Origin: an uncultured Collinsella sp.
GTDB lineage: Bacteria; Actinomycetota; Coriobacteriia; Coriobacteriales; Coriobacteriaceae
Assembly: GCA_900544135.1 (NCBI GenBank)
Contig: UQTU01000013.1
Coordinates: 1 to 64,000, forward strand
Length of the DNA stretch: 64,000 nt
Direction of reading: 5' to 3'
In this document: positions 44,690-53,167 of the stretch, one piece after another
Numbering within the stretch: the stretch's first letter is position 1
How the letters are laid out: the number at the start of each line of letters is the position of its first letter
Program-made: the position numbers and the translations under genes
Notes under the pieces: model-generated
What the model was told of the DNA's origin: nothing
Database searches by the model: none
The model's input: only the letters and a program-made list of their open reading frames with translations

Positions 44690-45703
44690 CTATCCCCTAA
44701 ATTCAAAGGTACTCAGGCCAAACGTCAGCAGATCGCCGTTGCGCAGCGGGCAGCGCGTAATGCGGCGGTTGTTGACGAGCGTGCCGTTGGTGGAATTGAG
44801 GTCCTCGATCGACCAATCCGAGCCCGTAAAGGTGAGCTGGGCGTGGCGGCGCGACACGTTGGGGTCGCGCAGGGCAATGTCGGAAACTGAGCGCTCGCGA
44901 CCGATGGTCACCTGTGCGGAGGTGATGCTATGGCTCTCGCCGCTCACGACGTCGACGAGCTGGGCGAGCGGGCGCTGCGGGGCGCGAGTGCTCGCCATGT
45001 TGGAGGCGATGCCGGCTGCGGCGCCTAGGCCCACGGCGGCGCCGGTCGCGGCGGCTCCGCCCATGCCGGCAAGCGCGTCGCGCGAGACGGTCTGCGGCAC
45101 CGGGATGGGTGCGGCGGCGGGGTCGGGGACGCTGGGCGCGAAGGGGTCTGCCATGGCAAGCGGGTCGGGAGCGGCGGCGCGAGGCGTCGGCTGCTGCTGG
45201 GGCATGGCGGCGGGGCGCTGCTGCTGCGGGGCAGCAAACTGCTGCTGGCCGGCGCGCGGGGCGCTGGCGGCACGGCTTGCCGCGGAGTTGTTCTGGCCCA
45301 GGCCGTTTTGATAGGCGCGCTCTTCTTCGTACAGGCGGCCGAGCGTGGGGGCATCGACGTTCTCGGCAAAGACCGAGAACTTGCCGGCGCGCAGCTGCGG
45401 ATCGATCATAAAGCGCACGAGGGGCTCGCCGACAAAGACATAGCGGCGCTTTTCGGCCTGCGCTTTCACAAACTCGCGGACCTCGCGCGAAAGCTCGGGG
45501 TAGAACGGGGCGAGCATGGGATCGTCGTCGGCGGCGATCAGGATGGTATAGAGTGCCGGCGCCGTGTTGACGCCATTGATCACCAGAGTCTGATCCTCCA
45601 TGTCGCGAGCGGCCTGCTTGGCAAGCTTCTTAAAGGAGAACGGGGCACGGGTGGCACCGAAGATGCCGGCCACGTGGTCCTCGAAGATGTTCAGGAAGTT
45701 CAC
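44690..45703 (-). CDS. fhaA: FhaA-type protein: DUF3662 domain plus FHA domain
   Basis: A 337-residue protein. The N-terminal DUF3662 domain (about 1-125, MNFLNIFEDHVAGIFGATRAPFS) is typical of FhaA; a long Gln/Pro/Ala linker follows (about 135-245), then a C-terminal FHA domain with VTIGRERSVSDIAL, SRRHAQL and DLNSTNGTLVNN. In mycobacteria FhaA binds phosphorylated MviN to control peptidoglycan precursor flipping. Its ATG overlaps the stop of the preceding kinase gene. Six bases separate it from fhaB. Confidence 0.94.
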   Translation of the reverse strand: MNFLNIFEDHVAGIFGATRAPFSFKKLAKQAARDMEDQTLVINGVNTAPALYTILIAADDDPMLAPFYPELSREVREFVKAQAEKRRYVFVGEPLVRFMIDPQLRAGKFSVFAENVDAPTLGRLYEEERAYQNGLGQNNSAASRAASAPRAGQQQFAAPQQQRPAAMPQQQPTPRAAAPDPLAMADPFAPSVPDPAAAPIPVPQTVSRDALAGMGGAAATGAAVGLGAAAGIASNMASTRAPQRPLAQLVDVVSGESHSITSAQVTIGRERSVSDIALRDPNVSRRHAQLTFTGSDWSIEDLNSTNGTLVNNRRITRCPLRNGDLLTFGLSTFEFRG

Positions 45704-47553
45704 GAAAGATCACTCTCCGTATAGGTTCTTTGGTATCCGAGCAAATATAGGCATATCCCAACGATTATAGAGGATAGGGTTCCCGCAACCGCCGCCTTGG
45801 CGGCGACCGCGGCTGCAAGGCTGGCAATTTCCATATGGTGTGCAAGACAGGATGCCGCTGCGCAGCCGATGCCGGTGACGGCGATGGCGGCGATTGCGGC
45901 AAGGTTTGAGCCCTGGTCGGCACGCTTGGCATGGGCATTGAGCAGCGCAGATGACGCTGCGGCAGTTGTCGCTACCAGCACAAAGGCAGCCCAAAGGAGT
46001 GGGTCTCCCAGCGCTGCGGCAACGTTACCGAGCCCCAGCACGCCTCCGGCTGAAAGCGCGACCGCGGCCAGACGGGCAAAAAGTGCGCCCATGCCCGTTG
46101 CCGCGGCGGCGCTTGCTGGGCCGAGCCAAAATGACGCGACGCCGGCGGTGACCCCAGCTGCCAGGAAGGTATTGCCGGTCAGACAGCCAAGCGCGAGTGC
46201 ACAGGTGAGTGCGGCGCTCGCGGCAGCCTCGGTGCGACCCCAGGCGATCCACCAACCGGACATGGCGGCGGCAAAGATCACCGCGACGGGCAACATCGAC
46301 AGGATGCCCTGTGCCTGCATGGTGGCGTTGGCCATGAGCACCAAAAAGCCCACAGCCGAGATGGCCGAGCCAATCTGGGGGGCCAGGCCAGCTGCCGCTC
46401 CGATCGCGATAGCCGCAATGACCAGGCCGGGAAGCGCCGCGACGCCGGCCGTTTGCATCAGCAAAAAGCTAAAGGCGCCGCACGTTAGCGCCGAGATAGC
46501 GTGCATGGTGTAGTCGCGCGCATGGCTCCAGCGCGTGCCCGCCCAGCCGAGCGCGGGGTCGACCTCGATGGCGTCGTCCTCGTAGTACGACGGCTCGATA
46601 TCGTCGAGCTCCTGCTCGTCATCCGAAAGCTCGCCAACCATTTGCTCCAGACTGCGACGGCCCTCGCGCACGCTGCCCAGACCGGCGAGGAGTTGGTCGC
46701 AAAATGCCTCGATGCTGTTGGGGCGGTCCTGCGGCATGGGGGAGAGCGCGCTCATGAGCGCGGCCTCGGCTCCCGGGGGAAAGTGTGGTATCAGCTCGCT
46801 GGGATAGGTGGCGCCGCCGATGATGCGGTCGAGCGAGTCGGCGGGCGTGGCCGCCATAAAGGGAGCGCTGCCGCACAAGCCCTCATAGATAACGCAGGCA
46901 AGGGCAAAGACATCGGCGCGTTCGTCGACCGTGCCGGTCTCGATATCGAGCTGCTCGGGCGGCATGTAGCCGATGGTGCCGCCGCGCGAGCCGCCAAAGC
47001 CACCGGCGGACGACAGTCGCGCCATGCCAAAGTCGGTGAGCTTTACATTGCCCGAGTGGTCGATGAGCACGTTGGCGGGCTTAATGTCCAGGTGGAGTAC
47101 GCCATTGCTATGGGCGAAGGTGAGCGCCTGGCCCAGGGCATCGGCAATGGCCGCGGCCTCGTCAAAGGTAAGTGAGTGGCCGTCCACGCGATGCAAAAAC
47201 TCGGCAAGTGACATGCCATCGACATACTCCATGACCAGGTAGGCATAGGCGGTGTCATGCGTAAAGTCGATGACCTGCACGATGTTGGGATGTTGAAGCA
47301 TGGCGGCAGTGTGCGCCTCGCGCAGGACATCCATGATGTCGCTAGCGGGCATGCCGGCACCGTTGATAAGGGGGATGCGTTTAATGGCGACGCGGCGGCG
47401 CAGGTGCGTGTCGCGGCAGATCTCGATGGAGCCAAAACCGCCGGTCGCAAGTGTCTCGAGCGGCTGGTACCGCTTGAGCAGCTCGCGAGAGCTGGTGCCC
47501 TCCAAAGGAACGTCCGGCGAGAACCGGGCGGTATGTTGCGAGAAAAGCGGCAT
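45700..47553 (-). CDS. Ser/Thr protein kinase with C-terminal multi-pass membrane domain
   Basis: A 617-residue kinase, first in the operon. The catalytic domain (about 30-290) has the ATP-binding lysine in VAIKRIPL, catalytic loop HLDIKPANVL, DFGMA and MPPEQ; the usual HRD arginine is Leu, so it is a non-RD kinase with catalytic Asp retained. The rest, about 250 residues, contains some eight hydrophobic Ala-rich helices, unlike the single helix of PknA. ATG 47553 follows GAGGG; TTG two codons earlier is an alternative. It ends overlapping fhaA. It occupies the place of pknA in actinobacterial operons but differs in architecture. Confidence 0.9.
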   Translation of the reverse strand: MPLFSQHTARFSPDVPLEGTSSRELLKRYQPLETLATGGFGSIEICRDTHLRRRVAIKRIPLINGAGMPASDIMDVLREAHTAAMLQHPNIVQVIDFTHDTAYAYLVMEYVDGMSLAEFLHRVDGHSLTFDEAAAIADALGQALTFAHSNGVLHLDIKPANVLIDHSGNVKLTDFGMARLSSAGGFGGSRGGTIGYMPPEQLDIETGTVDERADVFALACVIYEGLCGSAPFMAATPADSLDRIIGGATYPSELIPHFPPGAEAALMSALSPMPQDRPNSIEAFCDQLLAGLGSVREGRRSLEQMVGELSDDEQELDDIEPSYYEDDAIEVDPALGWAGTRWSHARDYTMHAISALTCGAFSFLLMQTAGVAALPGLVIAAIAIGAAAGLAPQIGSAISAVGFLVLMANATMQAQGILSMLPVAVIFAAAMSGWWIAWGRTEAAASAALTCALALGCLTGNTFLAAGVTAGVASFWLGPASAAAATGMGALFARLAAVALSAGGVLGLGNVAAALGDPLLWAAFVLVATTAAASSALLNAHAKRADQGSNLAAIAAIAVTGIGCAAASCLAHHMEIASLAAAVAAKAAVAGTLSSIIVGICLYLLGYQRTYTESDLS

Positions 47554-47711
47554 GGCCAACCCTCGTGCGTTTAAAGTTCGTTTGCGAGCGGCGGGCGCGG
47601 GGCCGAGCCGTTCGCGGTGGCATAGATGCTGCTAGTGTAGCACGCTCAGGAAGATGGCGAGGAAACGGGGACGAGGTGATCCGATCGATCCGACTCCGTT
47701 TCGACGCGTCC

Positions 47712-47850
47712 GGAAAGCGCATCCCAGTTTTCAGCCAAATAATGGGATGCGCTTTCCGATTGGGGTGGGCTGTGGAAACTGCATCCCAGAATATTGGCCT
47801 GGAACGGGACGGACTTTCCGAATCGGCGTCCAAAAGGAAACCGCATCCCG
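47712..47850. repeat. Second tandem array of 62-bp-period hairpins
   Basis: Left arms GGAAAGCGCATCCCA (47712), GGAAACTGCATCCCA (47774) and GGAAACCGCATCCCG (47836) are exactly 62 bp apart. Right arms TGGGATGCGCTTTCC (ends 47757) and CGGGACGGACTTTCC (ends 47819) complete two hairpins; the third has lost its right arm. Arms alternate in orientation every 31 bp. Confidence 0.85.
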
Positions 47851-47966
47851 CTTTGATGTGGGGACTGCGAACAAAAGCCGGACCGTGATCTGGCGCGGAT
47901 TGGAGTTCGCCTGAATCATTGATGCTGGCTGGTGTGAGAACAGAGATAAACGAGCGGCTCGAGCGA

Positions 47967-47972
47967 TATAAT
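47967..47972 (+). promoter_or_regulatory. Candidate -10 box for the two-HTH regulator gene
   Basis: TATAAT 19 bases before ATG 47992. This makes the upstream in-frame ATG (47971), which overlaps the box, unlikely as a start. Confidence 0.5.
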
Positions 47973-47991
47973 GACACGCTATGGAGGCCGT

Positions 47992-50127
47992 ATGCTCTTT
48001 TCCCGCCGTTCTGCTACATTTGCCTGCGCCATTGCGCTTGTCGTAATGGCGGTCACCCCTTATCACCGGTTTTCATCTTCAATCGGCCTAGCGTCAGGTG
48101 CAATGACCTGGCTCGTTATCCTGGGCGCATGCCTCGCGGCGTTTGTTCATGGTGCTGCGCTATGCAAGGGGGGAATGAGAAGGCCGAGGCATCTCGGTGC
48201 CATCGGTGTTTTCCTTGGTGTTATTGCAACGGTTCCCGAATGGGCCGACCTGGCTTTCTATGCTCGCGGAGACTCTATTCCAATCGTGTTTGCACCGATT
48301 TGGTTGTTACATGGCGTTTCGTGTGTCTCGTGCTTTGTTGGGTCGCTGCTTCTCTCATATGTTATTTGGGGCACGGCGGACTCTCCTTTGACGCAGAGGT
48401 CGACACGGACTGACGAAAGGGAAACTCGTCACCCGCAGGACGCGATTTTTACAGAAACAATAGCCGTCATGTCTTGCCTGCTGTTTTGCTGTCGAGTTTC
48501 ATGGAGAGTCGTTCCCGAGCCATGGGGGATGCCCCCTGTAACGGCCGCGTCAATTGGCCTTGCGCTTTTAATTCCGTTGGTCTATCTCGCATTGACTGTG
48601 GCCCCGCCGTTTTGCCGCCCTCGTGCCTTTGGCCATGGGCGGCGCGACGTGTTTGCCTGTTCTGTGCTCGTAGCAGTTCCTATTGGTCTTATTCCGGCTG
48701 TTGAGGCGGCATACTTCGCAAGCGATGCCGTGGTCATTGCATTGCTGGCGATGGGGTCCGTTATCGCTGCTGCCTTCGTATGCATGTTGCTAAGGGGGAA
48801 ACGGGACAACAATTCGGATATCGCCTGTGCGTCCGACACATTCGATGCGGGGGTGTTTTCCCCTGCCCTGTCGCCTAGAGAAGAGCAGTTTGTTCGACTG
48901 CTGCTCAAAGGGAAAACGCCGGCGGAAATTGCCAAGGAGACGGATACGAAGCCATCGACGGTGAGAACAACGCTTCACCGAGCATACGGGAAGGCGTCGG
49001 TTGCGGGCTCACGCGAGCTCGTGGCGCTGTTTGCGGGTGAGGGCGATACTGTAGGGCATGAGCTACCGCAGCGGCATGCTGACGATATAGTGGCATCAGC
49101 TCGAACGCGCCGGCTGTTTCGATACCTGCTCACATTATTCTTTATCCTCCTTGCGGCGGGGCCCTTGGTAATGGCGGATAGCGATTGGGGGTCCGGTGTT
49201 TCGCGGGCTGTCGCCTTTTCCCTCTTAAGCTACGCATTGGGTCTCGGACTGCTTCTGTCGCTACGCTACGCGGGTGGAAAAGCGAATCGTGGCGCTGCGC
49301 TGGATAGAGCGGGTGAAGCGATTTGGCTCGGAAGCCCGTACGTATGGGCGGTGCTATCTGCTGTGGAATGGTCTTTTATCTATATCGCGGCATTGATGTG
49401 CATACGCGTTCCGTTGATGGCTGTGCCGGTCCTGTTTTGCGGCGTGGCGTCTACGGCTTCGCTCGCTGTTGGGCTGCGTCCGTTTAAGGTGCATGCCCAT
49501 GCTCGGGCTATCGTGCCGTTGGTGTCAATGGGCATGGTTGCCTTAATCTATGCGGTCGCTAGGGGGCGAATCCATGGACTTGCGGTGCTGACGGGGGTGC
49601 TGCTCACATATATAGTGATGCGAAGCTGTCCGCAGCGCAAAATGCTTGGGATATGGATGCTTTGCTTCGGGGCGACGGCTCCTGTTTGGGCTGTCTTGCT
49701 CAATATGGTGCAGGATCTGACGGTTTTCGAGCCGTTGTTCCTCGCGTCGTTGTTGGGGCAAAGTTCGGCTGTCAATGTCGTCGTGGCAACGGTGATTGTT
49801 TGCTGGTCTGTGCCCATGTTCGTTACGCACATCGCGCTCGCCCGCTCGGTTGAGGACGAGAAGGCCGTCTTGGAGTACCGGGCGAACGGGTCCACCGAAA
49901 CGGCCCGCGTGCGCCAGCTGGCCCTGCTTACGTCGCGCTCCCTTTCTGATGTTCAGTCGCAAATTTTGCTGATGACGGCAGAGGGGGCAACGACAAAGGC
50001 CATTGCGGAGGATGTCGGTTACGCTGCATCTACGGTGCAAGCGCTGCGGTCTGCATCTTACCGCCAGTTGAAGATCAAGAATAAGGCGGAGCTAATTTTA
50101 TTGTTATCGCAGGTAAATAACGTGTAA
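47992..50127 (+). CDS. Membrane protein with two LuxR-type HTH domains
   Basis: A 711-residue protein with the layout membrane domain - HTH - membrane domain - HTH. About seven helices precede the first HTH (about 293-350, LSPREEQFVRLLLKGKTPAEIAKETDTKPSTVRTTL region, in which EIA and STV mark the recognition helix). Eight or so helices follow, then the second HTH at the C-terminus (about 650-705, TAEGATTKAIAEDVGYAAS). Membrane LuxR-type proteins with one C-terminal HTH are common in Coriobacteriia; the duplicated arrangement is not standard. GGAGG five bases before ATG 47992. It is upstream of, and in the same direction as, the secreted-protein/ABC genes and is their likely regulator. Signal unknown. 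Confidence 0.85.
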   Translation: MLFSRRSATFACAIALVVMAVTPYHRFSSSIGLASGAMTWLVILGACLAAFVHGAALCKGGMRRPRHLGAIGVFLGVIATVPEWADLAFYARGDSIPIVFAPIWLLHGVSCVSCFVGSLLLSYVIWGTADSPLTQRSTRTDERETRHPQDAIFTETIAVMSCLLFCCRVSWRVVPEPWGMPPVTAASIGLALLIPLVYLALTVAPPFCRPRAFGHGRRDVFACSVLVAVPIGLIPAVEAAYFASDAVVIALLAMGSVIAAAFVCMLLRGKRDNNSDIACASDTFDAGVFSPALSPREEQFVRLLLKGKTPAEIAKETDTKPSTVRTTLHRAYGKASVAGSRELVALFAGEGDTVGHELPQRHADDIVASARTRRLFRYLLTLFFILLAAGPLVMADSDWGSGVSRAVAFSLLSYALGLGLLLSLRYAGGKANRGAALDRAGEAIWLGSPYVWAVLSAVEWSFIYIAALMCIRVPLMAVPVLFCGVASTASLAVGLRPFKVHAHARAIVPLVSMGMVALIYAVARGRIHGLAVLTGVLLTYIVMRSCPQRKMLGIWMLCFGATAPVWAVLLNMVQDLTVFEPLFLASLLGQSSAVNVVVATVIVCWSVPMFVTHIALARSVEDEKAVLEYRANGSTETARVRQLALLTSRSLSDVQSQILLMTAEGATTKAIAEDVGYAASTVQALRSASYRQLKIKNKAELILLLSQVNNV

Positions 50128-50162
50128 ACGCCTGAGCAATCAACTCAATAGCGGGTGTTTAC
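50124..50162. promoter_or_regulatory. GTAAAC inverted repeat after the regulator gene
   Basis: GTAAACGCC (50124-50132) and GGTGTTTAC (50154-50162) are near-complementary and overlap the regulator stop. They could be a terminator base or an operator of the next gene. Confidence 0.4.
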
Positions 50163-50195
50163 AGACATCTTTCTCTATTCATGCGAAGGTTGCCG

Positions 50196-50207
50196 TGCGT
50201 CGACGCA
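50196..50207. promoter_or_regulatory. 12-bp perfect palindrome TGCGTCGACGCA upstream of the secreted protein
   Basis: A perfect palindrome 30 bases before the start codon, a plausible HTH-dimer site for the regulator encoded upstream. Confidence 0.45.
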
Positions 50208-50236
50208 TTGTTAACCGCTTTTGATTGGAGAAGGCC

Positions 50237-50749
50237 ATGATTAAGCCAAGGAGCGCTATTGCTCGAATCGGAGTCGGCTTGGTGATTGCAGCTGGTCTGT
50301 CCCTAGGGGTTCCCGCTGCATCGTTTGCACAAGAGGAGTTTGACACCTCTCAGGTTTCCAGCATTACTCAAAACGCCGATACGGGAATTACGACCTGTAC
50401 GAACAATGCCGATAAGGCATTTAGTTTTCAATGTGCCGGGACGAGTGCAACTGGCTACCGTCAAAAGGATGATTCCTCATCGCTCTATCTGGATATCCAG
50501 GGCCATACGGGAAATCCGCTTCGGTTATATACAGACGGTGCGTATAACACAAGCGGTAGCGGCAGCATGAATTGTACTCAGGGAACGTATCGTTCGAATC
50601 ACAAGGGACAGTGGGAAATGTATAACCTCGTCCGTGAGAACGGGCGATCTGCGGCGCGACTGACTGCATGGGCGGAGTCTGGCTACGGCACTGTTATTGG
50701 TGTATGGAGCCCCGACTGCGTCGGGCATTTCCACAAGCTTCCCGCATAG
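50237..50749 (+). CDS. Secreted four-cysteine protein, unknown function
   Basis: A 170-residue protein with a clear signal peptide (basic MIKPR start, hydrophobic IGVGLVIAAGLSLGV, cleavage after ASFA, residue 31). The mature part has four cysteines (C54, C66, C113, C161), enough for two disulfides, and a beta-rich aromatic sequence (SSLYLDIQGHTG, GQWEMYNLV). No family is recognised; a bacteriocin-like or surface role is possible because an ABC export system follows. GGAG six bases before ATG 50237; TTG four codons earlier is unlikely. Confidence 0.8.
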   Translation: MIKPRSAIARIGVGLVIAAGLSLGVPAASFAQEEFDTSQVSSITQNADTGITTCTNNADKAFSFQCAGTSATGYRQKDDSSSLYLDIQGHTGNPLRLYTDGAYNTSGSGSMNCTQGTYRSNHKGQWEMYNLVRENGRSAARLTAWAESGYGTVIGVWSPDCVGHFHKLPA

Positions 50750-50803
50750 TTGTTTGAAATGGCTCCCTTCCGGCTTTCTGGGTCGGAAGGGGGAGGAGGA
50801 CGT

Positions 50804-51685
50804 ATGAACCAAAAGCTCGCAAGATACGAACTGTCGAAAACGATTAGACGTCCAGCTTTTATCCTTGCTCTCTTGATTGCGGTCGCAGTTGCAATAGCTG
50901 CCGCGCTGGAGCCGTGGGCAAATTTGGAAAAAGAGCGCCACAACCTTCTTTCTTTTGGTTACGGCGTTGGCGTGCAAGCCGAAAATTATCTCGGTCAAAC
51001 ACGTGAAAGCAGCTTCGGTAACTGGATTGTTGTGAGCGCGAACGCGCCACTGTCTGCGTCGGTGTTTTTCTATGCACTGCCCCTGCTTGCAATGTTGGCT
51101 GGATCTTGGTCGTGTCTCTTTGAGCGTTTGAGTGGTTATGACATGCAGATATGCACGCGCGTTTCCAGAAAGGCGTACGTGAACGTAAAGATGCTGTCTG
51201 CTTTCCTCTCCGCGTTTACAGTGACTGCCATTCCTCTGCTCGTCAATTTCCTGATCGTCTCGATGCTTTTTCCTGCGTATCTTCCTCGGGTCGATGAGTC
51301 GACTTACGTAGGACTTTACCTGCATAGCTACTTCTCCGGTCTATTTTATTCGCATCCTTTGTCATATGTGCTCGCATACACGCTGTTCGATGCTGTCACG
51401 CTCGGGACTTTATCCATGGCTGTAACTGGCTTCTCAATTTTGTTTCGTAGCAGAATCAAAGCGATAATTGTCCCGTATCTGCTAATGGTTGCGTGGCATT
51501 TTGCAAATGGCTGGATCTTCGGCGTAATGGCTTGTGTGGGGTTTAACTGCAATATCCTCAACAGCATCAGGTCGGAATCGCTGAATAACTGGCCAGACAT
51601 TCGAGCCGGTTTTGCGGAAATCATATTATTGACCCTTGCTTCGTTGGCTTTTTCTGGGGCGTGGAAAAGACGCGAGGTGGTCTGA
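50804..51685 (+). CDS. ABC-transporter permease-like membrane protein 1
   Basis: A 293-residue protein with about six hydrophobic helices, of the ABC-2-like permease type. It starts MNQKLARYELSKTIRRPAF, a cytoplasmic amphipathic N-terminus common in this class, and has a large first external loop (about 45-85). GGGAGGAGG lies directly before ATG 50804. Its stop overlaps the next permease gene (TGATG). Confidence 0.82.
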   Translation: MNQKLARYELSKTIRRPAFILALLIAVAVAIAAALEPWANLEKERHNLLSFGYGVGVQAENYLGQTRESSFGNWIVVSANAPLSASVFFYALPLLAMLAGSWSCLFERLSGYDMQICTRVSRKAYVNVKMLSAFLSAFTVTAIPLLVNFLIVSMLFPAYLPRVDESTYVGLYLHSYFSGLFYSHPLSYVLAYTLFDAVTLGTLSMAVTGFSILFRSRIKAIIVPYLLMVAWHFANGWIFGVMACVGFNCNILNSIRSESLNNWPDIRAGFAEIILLTLASLAFSGAWKRREVV

Positions 51686-52521
51686 TGCTGTTTAGGCTGG
51701 TCGCCGCGGACCTGAGGACCGTTTTGAAGAAGAACATCATCACTTTTATTGCAATTGCGGCAGTGACCGTTGCGAACTTGGTGTACGCCTACGGATTGTC
51801 TTCTGTGTATGGGGTTAGAACGGATACCTTGGGGTTTGCGGATAATCTTGCGCTCGTGTTTGCCGGATCTGCTCCGTTTGAGCCTAGGCCCGGGGTCATG
51901 TTTGTGCCTCCGCTAGGATGGCTATTTCTCATTCTGCTTATTCTCTATACAACACTCGACTATCCGACCGAATCGTTGCACGGGTTTGGTTTGCAAGCGC
52001 TTGTTCGATGCCGGGCAAGAACCCTTTGGTGGGTCTCGCGTTTTATCTTGGTGGCGGCAGTAACGGCATTTTCACTGCTCGTGGTGGTTTGCTCTGTTGT
52101 GATTTGGAGCTTGGTGGTGAGCTCCTCGTTCAGCGCGGTCATTCATGGTGAGTCGCTTCAACTGGCTAATTTGGCGCCGTGGTTTCTCAAAGCTGCCGAG
52201 GCAGATGCGCTGCCGTTTTTCATAGGTCTCTTATTTGCTTTTGAGGCGCTTGCGTTTGCGCAGGCAGCGGTTGGGTTTGTGCTTGGGTTGTCAGTCTCGT
52301 TTGTGGTTTTAATGAGCTACCTGATCTGCTCGGCATATGCACGACATTGGGCGCTATTGGGTAACGCCTTGATGCTGTTGCGCTGGGGCGGAATTGTCAA
52401 AGATGGAATCGCGGCGGGCTCGAGTGGCTTGTTTTCAATTGTGATTATGTCGTTATGCCTATCGTTGGGTGGACTGTGGTTTCGAAGGGCCGACCTTATA
52501 GAAAAGGGGGACAAGATATGA
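51685..52521 (+). CDS. ABC-transporter permease-like membrane protein 2
   Basis: A 278-residue protein with about six helices, similar in plan to the preceding permease (MLFRLVAADLRTVLKKNIITF start, DYPTESLHGFGLQALVRCRAR loop). The pair presumably forms a heterodimeric channel with the ATPase encoded next. ATG 51685 shares its first base with the preceding TGA; its stop overlaps the ATPase start by four bases (ATGA). Confidence 0.8.
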   Translation: MLFRLVAADLRTVLKKNIITFIAIAAVTVANLVYAYGLSSVYGVRTDTLGFADNLALVFAGSAPFEPRPGVMFVPPLGWLFLILLILYTTLDYPTESLHGFGLQALVRCRARTLWWVSRFILVAAVTAFSLLVVVCSVVIWSLVVSSSFSAVIHGESLQLANLAPWFLKAAEADALPFFIGLLFAFEALAFAQAAVGFVLGLSVSFVVLMSYLICSAYARHWALLGNALMLLRWGGIVKDGIAAGSSGLFSIVIMSLCLSLGGLWFRRADLIEKGDKI

Positions 52522-53162
52522 GTGTGATCGTAAGGGGCGTATCGAAGCGCATGGGTAAAAACGATGTCCTGCGCAACGTGTCCATCGAGGTTGACCCTGG
52601 GACTGTGGTCGGGCTTCAGGGGATAAACGGTTCGGGTAAGACCATGCTCATGCGAGCGGTTTGCGGGTTGATCAAGCCTACCGAAGGCGAAATCTCTATC
52701 GATGGCCAAAGGCTTGGGGCGGACATCTCGTTCCCGCCGAGTCTGGGGATGTTGATCGAGGCGCCTTCCTTTTTGGGATATCTGTCTGGCTACGACAATC
52801 TGAAGCTCATCGCTCAGATCAAGGGCGTTGCCACCCCCGAGGACATTCGCTCTGCCCTGCGGCTCGTGGGGCTCGATGCAGACGAAAAAAAGAAGTTCCG
52901 AGCATACTCGCTTGGGATGAAGCAGCGTCTGGGGATAGCTGCGGCAATTATGGAGAAGCCGAAGCTGCTTGTTCTCGATGAGCCAACGAATGCCCTCGAC
53001 GAAGCGGGCGTTGAAATGCTCAAGCGCGTTGTGGCGATGGCGGCATCAACGGGTCGTGAGGTCCTTCTGTCCAGCCATGACGGAGAGGTGCTCGAGGAAC
53101 TGGCCGATCGGGTTTACTGCATGCGCGACGGTGCCGTTGTGAAAGTTCGGGAAAGGTCGTGA
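52518..53162 (+). CDS. ABC transporter ATP-binding protein
   Basis: A 214-residue ATPase. Walker A GINGSGKTML, Q-loop region near PPSLGMLIEAPSF, ABC signature YSLGMKQRLGIA (a variant of LSGGQ), Walker B LLVLDEPTNALD and the H-loop SSHD. The short form and the LGMKQR signature are typical of exporters related to antibiotic or bacteriocin immunity systems. It is coupled by overlaps to the permease upstream and the exported protein downstream. Confidence 0.94.
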   Translation: MSVIVRGVSKRMGKNDVLRNVSIEVDPGTVVGLQGINGSGKTMLMRAVCGLIKPTEGEISIDGQRLGADISFPPSLGMLIEAPSFLGYLSGYDNLKLIAQIKGVATPEDIRSALRLVGLDADEKKKFRAYSLGMKQRLGIAAAIMEKPKLLVLDEPTNALDEAGVEMLKRVVAMAASTGREVLLSSHDGEVLEELADRVYCMRDGAVVKVRERS

Positions 53163-53167
53163 GCGCG

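Larger units (their letters stand above)
47554..47991. other. Intergenic region between divergent operons
   Basis: No gene is supported. It contains the second 62-bp-period hairpin array and, at the right end, a TATAAT (47967-47972) serving the LuxR-type gene. The promoter of the kinase operon presumably lies near 47560-47700. Confidence 0.6.
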
